From the NCBI GenBank assembly GCA_951799445.1, contig OX637288.1, positions 45,399,288 to 45,463,287 on the forward strand: 64,000 bases of DNA, given 5' to 3'. Position numbers and translations under genes: made by a program. Origin of the DNA: Pseudisothecium myosuroides. Its lineage: Eukaryota > Streptophyta > Bryopsida > Hypnales > Lembophyllaceae. This document shows, piece by piece, positions 48,833 to 60,164 of this stretch. How positions within the stretch are numbered: the stretch's first letter is position 1; each line of letters opens with the position of its first letter. The notes beneath the pieces were generated by a model that worked only from the letters and a program-made list of their open reading frames with translations, made no database searches and was not told the origin of the DNA.

Positions 48833-51120
48833 ACTCTCATTGTCTATGTCGTGCACCACATATTATAAAGTTTGGTGGTGATGGAGCCTTTGTTTGTAAA
48901 AATAAGTGCACTAGCCTCTAGGTGACCAAGGTGCTTGATTGATTGCAAGAGAATTTTCTAAGCTTGAAGATTATTAATGCAACTAAGCTATTTCATCCTA
49001 TCCATTAGGAAAAAAATGGCCCCTTGAGAAGCTTTCAAGCATGATTTGGCAAGCAAGCTAGGCTATATTTATGAAGGTTTTGTAATCTATGATGAGCACA
49101 ATATCTACGAAACATTTATGTCTCTATCTTGTATGAGTTTCTCAAAGCTTGTCATAACCTTTTATTTTATTAAATTGTTTTATGTACCAATTGATTTATT
49201 AAAATAACCTTGTAATTAACCTAGTACACATCATGATGAATGTTAGTGAAGACCATCATATAGCACATAATAACCAAAGTTATACTAGTACATTAGTACA
49301 AGTTCTATTACATTAAATAGGTTGTCTAATTCAATTAATTAGAATAAAAACTTGTTGTACTATTAAATAAAATAAAATAAGGGTGCATTGTTAAGTTCTA
49401 AGTATTGTACACATTTTCTAAGCCAATGGGTGTAACCTACCTAAAATTTATCATCATTACCAGTGTAAATGGAGATAGGAGAAAAGTTTCACCAATTTCT
49501 TGATAAATGCATTTTAATGAGTTTAGATGGGTCTCCTTAGGGTTGATTGCATGAAACACTTGTATTATTTTCTGTCACACATCTCATGCTGATTAGTTTT
49601 TTGGCCATAATTCTTGAGTTTTGACTCCAAATGATTCAAAATTCATAGATAAGGTACTGATGACTACTATACACTTTGTCTATTTTGGGAGAATTTTAAA
49701 AAATGTTTAAATATTTAATAATAGCCCCCGATATTATGTCACAAATGTCAATTTGGAGGTTTTTAGTACTATTTCATACCCATAAAAACAAATTTGGAGC
49801 TGAAATTTGGTAGAGATGGTCTTCTAATAGACTTGTAGCTATTGTCCAAAGGAATTCTAAAAATACTTAATTTTGTATGGTGTAGAAGTCCACAAATTGA
49901 GTCCCTTTCTACTAGCATTTTGAAGTATGTAAAAAATTATTTTGGTGGTTTTTTGGTGAATGACCATCTCCATAGAGTTGCCACAAATGGCCAATTTTTA
50001 TTTTTTTATTTAAGTTTTTTCCTATTTTCTACTAATTAAAACATCAAAATATGTATTTTCTTAAGATTTGGCACTTTTCTAATTCTCCTACTTAGAGAAT
50101 TTTTTAATGAATTTCCTTTGGTGGTTACCTTCATCTTAAAGGTGCATACATTGGCTATATTTTTTAACTTAAGAAAAAATTGATTTTCTAATTTTAAAGT
50201 ACTCCAGAAAAATCATGAGTACTATTGCAAAACACAACAAATAGTACAGGTGTTTTGTGCAATCACCCTTAGAAAGTTTTTTGAGGGTCCATTCTATATA
50301 GCATTGCACATGCCTTAGAGGTATGCAATCTAAGGATTCTGTTGGTTTATGAATTACTATAGATTAGACTCTTTTTTATCACATGCCTTATTAAGAAAAT
50401 TCAAAAAAAAAAATTGGGGTAATAATGGCCCCTATTTTTTTAAATATGTTTTCAATTAGAACACACTGTTTCTATAGAAATTCATCAGAATAATATTATA
50501 TTGTAGTTCTAAGTTCTGCAAAGTATTCATCAGCACCTACCAAGTATATATTAGAAAAGAGGGAGGATGAAAACTAAATTTAATTCATTTGCATGGACAA
50601 ATCAAAAGGACATAATTACACGCCTAAACCACAAAAAATCAATGAGATAAAGGACAATCCATATTTTTAAACTCAACCAAAAAAATGATATTCAAACATA
50701 GTCATAATACTTATAGTACCTTGCTCCAAAAATCCAAAAATGCAACAAATAGTAAAAGTGGTTTCTACAATCTCTCTATGATGTCAATTGACTCAAGACC
50801 TTCAAAGCTCAAATTATAAGAACTGCATTGGCAAAATTTTCAGTAGTCAAAATCCATAGACATTAAAGAAGTATGGATAAAGTAGTTATCTATAAAGGAA
50901 TGCTCCATTTAGAGTGCATTTTTGTATTTAATTATTGATATTTTCTATTTACATATTGAGAGCAAATTAACATATTTCAATGTGTTAACTATAATACTTT
51001 GGAATTCATTTGGTTTATTGATTTATTTTTTTGGAAATGAGCATAAATGTTTGTCTTTCAAAATTGAATATCAGTCTTTTGTTTTGTTTTGTTTTGGAAA
51101 TGGGCACTTTCAGCAATCAA
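48833..51120. other. AT-rich intergenic DNA
   Basis: No gene, clear repeat end or protein motif was recognised on either strand. Confidence 0.5.
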
Positions 51121-51313
51121 AGTTTATAGAAAGTGACATTTGTATATCCAATGTTTTTAGAGTGTGGCATTTTGGTACCCCTAAATAAGAAAAAAGTAGC
51201 ATCCCAAAATTTAAAAAAAGTTTATAGAAAGTGAAATTTTTATATGCGATGTTTTTAGAGTGTGGCATTTTGGTACCCCTAAATAAGAAAAAAGTAGCAT
51301 CCCAAAATTTTAA
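51121..51313. repeat. two tandem 98-bp units
   Basis: GTTTATAGAAAGTG through AGTAGCATCCCAAAATTT occurs twice with a 98-base period. The two copies differ at only a few positions near GACATTTGTATATCCA. Recent duplication. Confidence 0.9.
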
Positions 51314-51888
51314 AAATGTATCAAATTTTTATCTTAAATTCATTACATATCTCAATGTCTCTTAGGATTGATGTATCTCATTGGCACTCTTAAAAAAATA
51401 GTCAATCTACTAAAATCCAAAAACTTAGTGTCATTTTGATACTCAAAAATAAAAAATAAAAATATTGAATACTTTTTGTCCTTTTCCTTTTTTCACTATA
51501 GTATACATATTCATCACTACCAAGCACTCAATGCTAGCTTCATGTGTTACAAACATACATTCTAAAACACAAATGTATATTGTTGGTAAATGTAGACAAA
51601 ATTTAAGGGTGGAACTATTAAATGGAGGTTCTCAAACCACACTCATTAGAAACATGGAAACTATCAAATCCTACCTTACTACTCCTCACAATGTAAACTT
51701 AAGAATACCGTACCTAGTGCTTAGGGTTGGCATTCTTTGTTGAATGATTAATTAAAGTTTCAAAAATGTAATGCAACATATGCCTAAAAAATTTAAAAAT
51801 TGTTTTTGCTTTTTATGAAAAAATACTATCCCAACAAATCTGGCTTTTGTTTTCAGAAATAATTTTTGTTGGCCCATTTGTGGCAGTC

Positions 51889-52168
51889 ACCCACCCATTA
51901 CCACAATCTTAGCAACCCTTTAGCATCATGACAATGCACTTGGGAGGGGACACATTAGCATGTGGTTTAGTATAGGTCTACCCATGCTTTGCCAATTTAA
52001 TCCCAACAAACTTTGAAAAATCACTGGAAAATTCATTTTTATCGGAATGTCTTAATTCTACTTGCAAATGGTTTCTTTCAAACTTCACAACCTCTCAAAA
52101 AATACATGAGTTGACAAATAGCTTCTCCAAGGTAACCAGATAGAAAATCTGCTTGGTAATAGGCATGT
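51889..52168. repeat. inverted copy of the dispersed element at 23615-23912
   Basis: Reverse complement of 23615-23912 with moderate divergence, ending at CTGCTTGGTAATAGGCATG. No coding sequence. Confidence 0.7.
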
Positions 52169-54876
52169 TTCCGTTACATGCAACAACGAGGACAACGCTA
52201 CAATTTTCACGACTAGAGTACAGACACAAGACTCTACGAGTGAAGTAAATTAGCCACTACGCCCGTTCAAGCATACTGCAATCTCAAATGGTTAATTTTT
52301 ACCTATTACTTCTGAAACCACAGAAACTAAATCAAGATTAACCGCCTTAAACGTTACAGTTTTTGAAAATGCACTGGGAAAACGGCCCTGGGACTGGCTG
52401 TGACGTTTAAGAGATGCCAGCAAAGCTCAATCAATCTCAGAGCTATAACATCGACAAGAAAACTGACATGTTGAATGAGGATGCACTAAGAAATGTAACC
52501 ACCCTTCAATGACCCAAAGCCCGCAGATTTAAAAGTGCAATAGACAAAACAGAAGGTTAGGAAACTGCTGCTGGCCACCAATCTTAAAAATTGGAGAACT
52601 ATCGCCATTACCGAGGACAAACTTTGCAGCAATTCATTGATTCTGGCCAAGTCCACAATGGTGATTTTCACAACAAAAAGCAAGCCCCATAGAATTTTTT
52701 TTTTTTTAAATGTTCCCACCTGTGCACAGCTTATTGGATTCACATGTTTGAATCTGCAGTCCATACATGTATGAAATCAGAGTATCAATAAGAAAAACTA
52801 ACTAACCTACTGTAGTGTATTTGAAGGGAACGAGTCGGCTCCCGGTGGTTGCGTTGGTGCGTTCTTGGACGGATTGATTTGGTAAAAACTTGAATTCATG
52901 GTTGCAAAGTGTAGAAATGGAAAACTAGTGGAAAATAGAGTAGGCATCAGCAAGAGTTGTTCTAATCGATGCGTCGAAAAAGTGATACTTTGTGTTGATT
53001 CGAACATTTTAATAATGTGCTGATTCGGACAATTTTCTACATGGTCTTCGGCATTTATGATGGCTGTGGACATCTTCGAAAATAATTGAAAGAAATTGTA
53101 AGTGTGATCTCCCTGTGAAGCTCCAGAGCTCAAATTTGAGACTGAACCAGGATTTTCGGGTCATGGTGGGACAATGACCATTTTATTTGAAATGAGTTTG
53201 TGTTTAATGCAGACATTCACGAGCACGATACATGTATAAGTTCATTACCTTAGTAACTCTATCTTGGATGAGGCATACATTTCATGCTCTGTATAGTGGA
53301 GGCCGAGAAGCGCAAGGCACTCTCAAGCGTTTCGTCTCACTCTCATGTTCTTCAGACACGGATTGTGACGGTATGAGATTAGTTTTGCCCCGTCTGAATA
53401 ATATTTTTCACAATATAGTCAATGGAACTAATTAATCGTTTCTTAACCATGCGTCCTTCGTCCTTTAAAACAACCTTTCAAGTACTCAAGATCGAGTCTC
53501 TAATCATTCTGAAATGCTAGAGAAACGGCCTAATAATAAGGTTGAGTGAAATTTCAGAGGTAGGCAGACTACATTTTCAAAGAAACGCTTATTGGCAATT
53601 AAGCAGAACTTGCAAGCGGATAGAGTATGTATGCGGCCACTCTGCCAGCAGTACCAATTGTTACCCATAGATTCATCAGGGTTTAGCTCAAGCAAACAGG
53701 GGTCTGGTTTTTGTGGTATTCAGACTGCAGATGGCCTTCATACCACCTTCTGTCTAGTTTGCCCGGACAACCCAATACACAGACAGACCCGTCATAAAGT
53801 TCAAGAGATTGACTGAAAAGTAGGATGTGCAGACGGAGGCTCTTGCGAACCGTGACTTCCGCAAGATGCAGTAAGAATAACAAAAGCTCAATTTAAGAAA
53901 GACGGAATGTAAAGTCTCCGTTCACGGCAGAGGTTCCATTCACCATACAAGTGAACTTTGCACCTTTCTCTATAAAAATCTAAAAACTTGCACCATCTAT
54001 AATTTGCACTTGCTAAGCTAATAATCAAGTGCAAAAAATCAAAAGTCAAAAATCAAACGTCAATAGATTAAGTATTTACACGATTAGCACAAATCAAAGT
54101 TTACCTGTATGCATGGTCATTGAAGCCTCTACCTTGGTTGCTAAATTATCCTCAAGCAAATCAAGTGTCAAGCAATGCAAGAATTCAAGCGTCAAAAGAA
54201 TTCTATATGTACTCAACAAGGGTTCTCCGTGATTGTTTAATACAAATTAATTCATATTAGTGGTCTTGCATATTATATAGAATCAATAGTCTAATTTGGT
54301 TTGAGTCATTCAGTTTCAATCGAGACTTGAAAAATTGCTTCACTTAGAGATGCCAACAGGCATTGACAATGGATTTACAATGACAACCTTTGAAACCAAG
54401 CTTCATAACAGTCATTGGGTACAACTGGACTCCAAGTGTCCCAAGACTTAGTTGCCAACATTAGAAATATTGGCATCGGCATGCGCTTCAGTGACCTAGT
54501 TATACTACAACAAAATAATCTAGATTTCATTAGATGTATATAAATTTCACAAGATATGATACATTATTACAATGTAATCAAATAACAATTAATGATAGTG
54601 AATTATAATGAAGCAGTGTGGAAACATAATTGGACGATCAAGGTCATCATCAAAGCCAATGCCACGAAATTTGTACCTTTCAAGGACTTTGTCAAGGCTC
54701 AAAAAGGTGAATATTATATAGATTCAATGAACCACATTTGATACAAATTGTTAAAATTGAAACATTGACGTGCCCCAAAACAAGACTTAAGTTATTTAAC
54801 CTTAAATAAAGAAGTACTAATGCAAGAGTAGGCATTCCAATAAAGAATGTAGTCAAATGCAACACCCCTAAACGAG
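52169..54876. other. intergenic DNA, no supported gene
   Basis: Base composition rises between about 52330 and 53900, and short open frames occur on both strands, but none has a recognisable domain. Candidate exons tested on the plus strand (about 53247-53370 and 53592-53816) did not join in phase. Confidence 0.4.
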
Positions 54877-55490
54877 TATATAGTAAGGTCTACTTCATTT
54901 ACGATTTTTTTGCACCCTGTTAAGATTAGGTCAACTTTGGAAGGCCCGTGTATGCTCAAAATTGAATGGAATTTCAAATTTCAAATTGCGTTGGAATCAC
55001 ACTGAAGTCTACTTTATCATCATTACAGACACACATATGTAATTGAAAAACATACAAAGAATTTGATGTTTTTTATACAGTATGTACTATCTAGTGTTGC
55101 CAACATTTGTGAAAATTACAACTTGTATTCAATAGTACATATAAGAAATGAACCTTTATAATTGCTTTAGAGATACTTGATTTCATACCACTTGAATTTC
55201 TTGTATGATTTCTTGCTTATTCTTCACCCCATGGCAAAAAAACTTTGACTTTGTTTCAAAGGTTCTCTATGAAATGGTAGGTAGAGCATAAAAGAAATTC
55301 AAATTGTTGTATGATTCAAAATTTTCATTTTTCACTTGTTACGAAGTTGAAGTGCACTTCATTGCAATTCCAATGCAATTTGCGGTTCCAAAATCTGTTC
55401 ATTTTTTAGCATGCTAGAACTTCCTAAAGTTGCTGAACTTTCTAGTGAAAATTGACTCGAAAATTCGTAAATGAAGTAGACCTTACTATA
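54877..55490. mobile_element. TA-flanked inverted-repeat element
   Basis: The left end TATAGTAAGGTCTACTTCAT and right end ATGAAGTAGACCTTACTATA are perfect inverted repeats extending to about 28 bases with TTTACGA, around 614 bases. A TA target fits the Tc1/mariner superfamily. No transposase frame is seen. Confidence 0.75.
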
Positions 55491-55554
55491 CTACAAATCT
55501 AAATATGTTCACAACCCCAATAAAGAAACTTGTGATGACTTGGGGTCATCCACC

Positions 55555-55650
55555 AAAAATACTTTGAACCCCAATAACTTTTATATACAATATCCAAACA
55601 CAGCATACTTTGGTAGATTGTAATTCCTTACAATTACTGAGAAGAACCAA
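55555..55650. repeat. dispersed repeat, partial copy 3
   Basis: Shares with 12458-12740 and 22478-22775 the ordered blocks TAACTTTTATATACAATATCC, ACTTTGGTAGATTG (for the CTTTGGTGCGTTG block) and the following CCTT segment. More diverged than the other two. Confidence 0.5.
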
Positions 55651-55994
55651 TAAAAATTAGGTCAAGCTAGTAGGAGGAAATATTGGAGTTCTTAAAGCTA
55701 CTTTCAAATGAAGTTACCTTACAAATAACATTACATAACCACTCATTAAGCTACCCTTCTTAAATTCTTGAAAAGAAGGTATCATCTTTTGTAGGATACA
55801 TGAAATGGATAGAGTTGTAAACTTCTCAAAACTTAACAAACCTCCTCATGTAAACCAATATGTATTTTTATCTTATTTCATCATTGGAGTCATCTTTTCA
55901 AGAATACAAAAGGAAACCCTTTAGCACTGGTAAACAATGTTATGATTTGATGAAATCACAAATTTACAAGTTCACAAGCTAAGGAACTTCACAG

Positions 55995-57309
55995 CCTAGA
56001 GGTCAGAAGAAAAGAAAGAGGGGTAAGAACCAAAATGCAAATAGCTTCAAAAGGACTAAAGCAACACAACCTAAAAGGAAAAAGAGGCTCATTAGAAGGA
56101 AGCAAAAGCCGCGGTCGAGTGCCCGCCGACAAACTCGGTCTATTTCATCGTCATCATATGAAAGTGATTCAACTTGCTCTTGTTGCAAAAGACCATGCCG
56201 AAGTTTGGGAAGCGATAAAGCTGATGAAGTTAGTGGCAGTCACACTATTAGCAAGTCTGGATCATTTCAAGACTCTATCCCAGCTGTTAGCAAACAAATT
56301 TCTTTGGATGCTTCTCTGTAAGATTCTTTAGCCATTTCCAATGGTTATACACTCACTCTCTCTATTGATTGCAACATGATACGTTAAACTTTCTTTACTA
56401 ACACTTGGTGAATCCAAAAATATATTCTCTAATGAGACTCTGTGATTCCAAAATAATACACCAAAACCTCTCTTATGACTCTTTGTGATTCCTTCTATCC
56501 TCAAAATTTACCATCTTGTGAATTTCACACCTTGCATATGTCAAGTTGTAAATACACATGAGACTTCTAATAGCCGTCTAAAGTTATTGCCATGAGATAG
56601 TACTAAGAAATAAAGTTGAGTGCAGTCCTATTAAACATGTAGCTATGCATCACTCAATGTCCTACAAAGCAAACCAATCACACAAGGGATGTGCATATGT
56701 AGACATCCCAATTTCAACATGGTACTTATTATTGGATTGCCACTATTTTTTATGAATGTTGTTAAATATTAATAGACGATTCAAAGGTATTTTAGAATGA
56801 AAATTCATAGTTTATTCATTGAGAGTCCAAAATTTACAAAGTGTTGACAAGTCCACCAGGAGGCAACCTTAGACTCTCATATTCAAAACATATGCACTCA
56901 AGCAAGAATCTATAGGTCCACATTTGACTAAAGTTTGCAATGAATGAGTTCAAGTCACCTTAGTAATTGTCACAAGTGAAGGATGCAAACTTCGTGAACC
57001 ATGCATAGAGATGCATGAATGAGCATCAAGAAAGACCTTAAAATTATCATCAACATTGTAGCACACATAATTGCAAGCACTACAAGCATATTGATGTAGT
57101 CCAATTACTAACTGGTGAAAGGTTCTCAGGTTAAATCCTGCGTTTGAGCAGTGGGACTTGAACATGGCCCAAGCTCACCTTGAACCACTGGAGGCACTAG
57201 GGCAATTTGAACCACCACCAGGAATTCCCCCGGCACAAGAAAAACCCCAAGAGAAACCCCGAGGCACTTGCCCTGCTCTCTACCAAAACCCCTGTCACGA
57301 ACTATGATG
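55995..57309 (+). CDS. possible two-exon gene, basic Ser/Arg-rich then Pro-rich, unrecognised
   Basis: I do not recognise this protein. An open frame from about 55995, after the acceptor TTCACAG, to 56317 encodes a lysine/arginine-rich stretch (QKKRKRGKNQN, KRKKRLIRRKQKPRSSARR), then Ser-rich and Cys-containing sequence (SISSSSYESDSTCSCCKRPC). It ends at a strong donor, CT followed by GTAAGA. A second open stretch, from the acceptor TTCTCAG at about 57130 to a TGA at 57309, continues the codon phase and encodes FEQWDLNMAQAHLEPLEALG and PPPGIPPAQEKPQEKPRG. No start codon or upstream exon was identified. The composition resembles a nuclear or retroelement gag-like basic region, but neither is shown. 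It could also be chance open sequence. Confidence 0.3.
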
Positions 57310-58928
57310 AGGTAAGCAAACACTAGATGTAAAATATGGCTTAAACATTCAGGGCGTTCACACTGTTCTGTACAACAGACGGTAGACAAGCACTACTTCT
57401 GCCGGACGCAGGCCACATGGCACGAAGAAGAAATTACAAGTTTTTCTTTTCTTCAAGTCATGAACTTCAAAGCAGTAGTACAACCTAAAAGAACACTTGC
57501 TTCTTCATTGCCATGTCAACTTTCATGTGCTACTTACGATGCCCAATTGAAAGAAGAGAAAGATTCTCTAATCTCCCATATCACTCCTCTCATGCAATAG
57601 CCACTTGCTGTAATAGAACAATGACATGCTTCCACTTCACTGTCTTTCCTCAATTATACTCTCTTGAGTATTTCTCAGTCTCTCACCAAAGCGAAAAATG
57701 ATTGTTGTAGTAAGTCTATCTCTAGCATGTAAAGTTTACAAGAAAGAAGATAATGCCATCCTTTTGAAGACACATTCTCTTAAATACCTGGGTTAAGTGG
57801 GAGCTCCTTGCTTGGTTAAGAATGTTATGGACTTCGACAAGGAAAACCAGAATACTGATGCTTTTGAAGACCTCCTGCAGATGACGACCCCCAAGCCCTC
57901 TTCGAAGACCCTCAGAAATCACAAACTCTCTGCAGCAGAGCAATGAGGGTTTGTTACAGGGGTCCCCTAGAGGTTGATCTCATTGATGTTTGCATTCTAT
58001 AAATACACTAGGATCCTCTGTACTTCAAGTGGGACTTTCACGGCATCACACAACACACAGGTCCTTTTTACTCCTGTCCCATTGGAGTACAGAAACAAAA
58101 GAGTTTTTATCTACTACGGAACCAGAATAACTGAGCTCATCCCAGGATGAAACGCACATGCCTGAATTCCCTAAGCGAACTGATCCCCAATTTCATATAA
58201 TTCGATTCCAAGTTCAGCAGACGCCACACCTGCACAAGTAACAGCAGATACCAAATTTGCACCCCCAAAGAAATGCAGAATCCTTGCCCAAAAGGACTTC
58301 ACTGCACACAACAACTTAGAATCAATTGGAACTGCAACTAGAAAACCAGAGTGCTCATTGCATTTGAGTAGGTCCGATACGAATCTGCAAATCCTCCAGA
58401 AAAAGAGCAAGCCCCATACATGTATCCAACTTCGGTGCAGAGCATTCAACACATTCAGAAAAAATCTCACAATAACCCATGCCAGCACCGAGCATACACA
58501 CGATAAACTCCAAAAACTCGTCTGCATTTTCACGTCCTTCAATGCGAACATTGTCACAAACAACATTCAATATACTTTCAATCAACGACCACATCAAAAA
58601 TAAGAAAAGTGTGATCCATAAAACAAGAACATTCCACAAGCACATTGTACACACACAAGTAGTACAAAAGGAAACCAAGCCCCATTGCTTTATTAAGAGA
58701 AAGAAATCCCAGAAACTCATGTGATCCACAATACAGACTCAACAGCCCCTCAACTCCTCAGAGAGCATTCAACAAAACACACAGAATGGTTTTGGGTGAA
58801 GCCCAGTGGATTCACTTCTAGACTCAATAATACCGCAATCAAAAGGATGTTAAGGACGGAGGGCAGAAATTGAAACACAATTCGGAACAAACCCCAAAAC
58901 GGACGAGACGGTGACGGCGACTTCTTTC
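57310..58928. other. intergenic, includes 3' side of triosephosphate isomerase
   Basis: No supported gene. The part next to 58928 should be the triosephosphate isomerase 3' UTR. Short minus-strand frames near 58171-58729 have no recognisable domain. Confidence 0.45.
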
Positions 58929-59696
58929 TCAAGCGGCGGCCTTCTTGTTGGCGTTGCAAATGGTGGCGAACTCCGCTCCCTTCAGCGAAGCGCCGCCCAC
59001 GAGAAAGCCGTCAATGTCTTCTTGCGTCGCGAGCTCCGCGCTGTTGGCTCCGTTCACGGACCCGCCGTAGATGATGCGCGTCTTGGAAGAGACTTCTGGG
59101 GAAATCTTTTCCTTCAGCCACTGCCGGATGGCGGCGTGCACTTCCTGCGCTTGCTGCGGGGAAGCCACTTTGCCCGTGCCGATCGCCCACACAGGCTCGT
59201 ACGCCACCACGACGTGCGACCAGTCTTGTCCCACGGCGTCCTTGAATGCCTGCAGCTGCTCGAACACCACGGCCGTCGTGCGATTGGCTTCGCGATCCTC
59301 GAGCTTCTCCCCCACGCAGGCGATGAGGCCCAAGCCCTTGGACAGCGCGTACGCGCTCTTCTGCCCGATCATAGCATTGGTCTCGCCGATCACGTGGCGA
59401 CGCTCCGAGTGGCCCTGGATCACCCAAGACACGCCCGCGTCCACCAGCTGCTCCGCGCTGATCTCGCCCGTGAACGCGCCGCCCTTGCCCACCCACGAGT
59501 TCTGGGCGGCCACGGCGATGCGCTTCGTGAGCGACCCGATCACCTGGCTGATGTACAGAAACGGAGGGGAAACGATGATGTCGACGTCGTCGTCGAGCTT
59601 GGCGTTGTTGAGATCCGACACCAGCTTGGAGATGGAATCGGTGGTGCCATTGCACTTCCAGTTACCTCCGACGAAGAACTTGCCCGTGCCCACCAT
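58929..59696 (-). CDS. TPI: triosephosphate isomerase, cytosolic type, intronless
   Basis: Interconverts dihydroxyacetone phosphate and glyceraldehyde 3-phosphate in glycolysis. A single uninterrupted frame of 255 residues starts MVGTGKFFVGGNWKCNGT, with no transit peptide. Active-site residues are Lys14 (NWKCN), His96 (GHSERRHVIGE) and Glu167 (AYEPVWAIGTGKVASP). The phosphate loops are IIYGGSVNG and GFLVGGASLK. Length and motifs match cytosolic plant enzymes, and all catalytic residues are present. Plant cytosolic TPI genes normally have several introns, but here there are none, and the coding sequence is much richer in GC than its surroundings. That suggests a retroposed or intron-lost copy that is still intact. 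It is divergent from the F-box gene, with a minisatellite between them. Confidence 0.97.
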   Translation of the reverse strand: MVGTGKFFVGGNWKCNGTTDSISKLVSDLNNAKLDDDVDIIVSPPFLYISQVIGSLTKRIAVAAQNSWVGKGGAFTGEISAEQLVDAGVSWVIQGHSERRHVIGETNAMIGQKSAYALSKGLGLIACVGEKLEDREANRTTAVVFEQLQAFKDAVGQDWSHVVVAYEPVWAIGTGKVASPQQAQEVHAAIRQWLKEKISPEVSSKTRIIYGGSVNGANSAELATQEDIDGFLVGGASLKGAEFATICNANKKAAA

Positions 59697-59739
59697 CGCA
59701 ACTCACTCTGCAACCCCAATCCAACCCCACCAATCGCCC

Positions 59740-59890
59740 TCAATCAAACCTCAATCTCTACCTCAAGTCGCAACCTCTCCCTCAAATTGCAACCTCTCCT
59801 TCAAACCACACACCCTAACTCAAATTGCAACCTCTCCCTCAAAGCACAATCTCTACCTCAAATCGCAACCTCTCCCTGAAATTGCAATCC
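59740..59890. repeat. minisatellite upstream of triosephosphate isomerase
   Basis: Seven or so imperfect copies of a unit like CTCAAATTGCAACCTCTCC with a spacing of about 20-25 bases. It starts about 45 bases upstream of the TPI ATG and so lies in its 5' UTR or promoter. Confidence 0.85.
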
Positions 59891-60164
59891 CTGTGAGTTC
59901 CGTATTCCAAAACCCTCGCAAACCAGAGGCGGAAACCTAACCAATTACATCAATGGCATGCAAATTTCGTGAGCCCTTCTTACCTGTAGAAGGTGTGATG
60001 AAACTGCGAAGTCAGAGCGCGACGATGACTTGGTAAAGCGTAATCCAGCAGCAGCAGAGAGATTGTTTCAGGAATTATCCAAGCCAGCATCTGCAGCTGC
60101 GGCGTTTGCGGTCGTATGGATTGGGGATGACAAGCAGCACGGTGACTGGAGGATCCTATTACCG

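Noticed and set aside
53232..53816. Possible exons at about 53247-53370 and 53592-53816
   Set aside because: Splice phases do not join, and no domain is recognised on either strand.
56003..56331. Frames on both strands at 56003-56331 other than the Ser/Arg-rich one
   Set aside because: They overlap the phase-consistent candidate exon and read as low-quality sequence.
57120..57200. tRNA-like stretch (GGTTAAATCC region)
   Set aside because: No cloverleaf or A-box/B-box spacing could be built.
58911..59940. Long plus-strand open frames (322 and 289 codons) across triosephosphate isomerase
   Set aside because: They are antisense shadows of a GC-rich gene. The minus strand encodes a perfect TPI, while these have no recognisable domain and run into the minisatellite.
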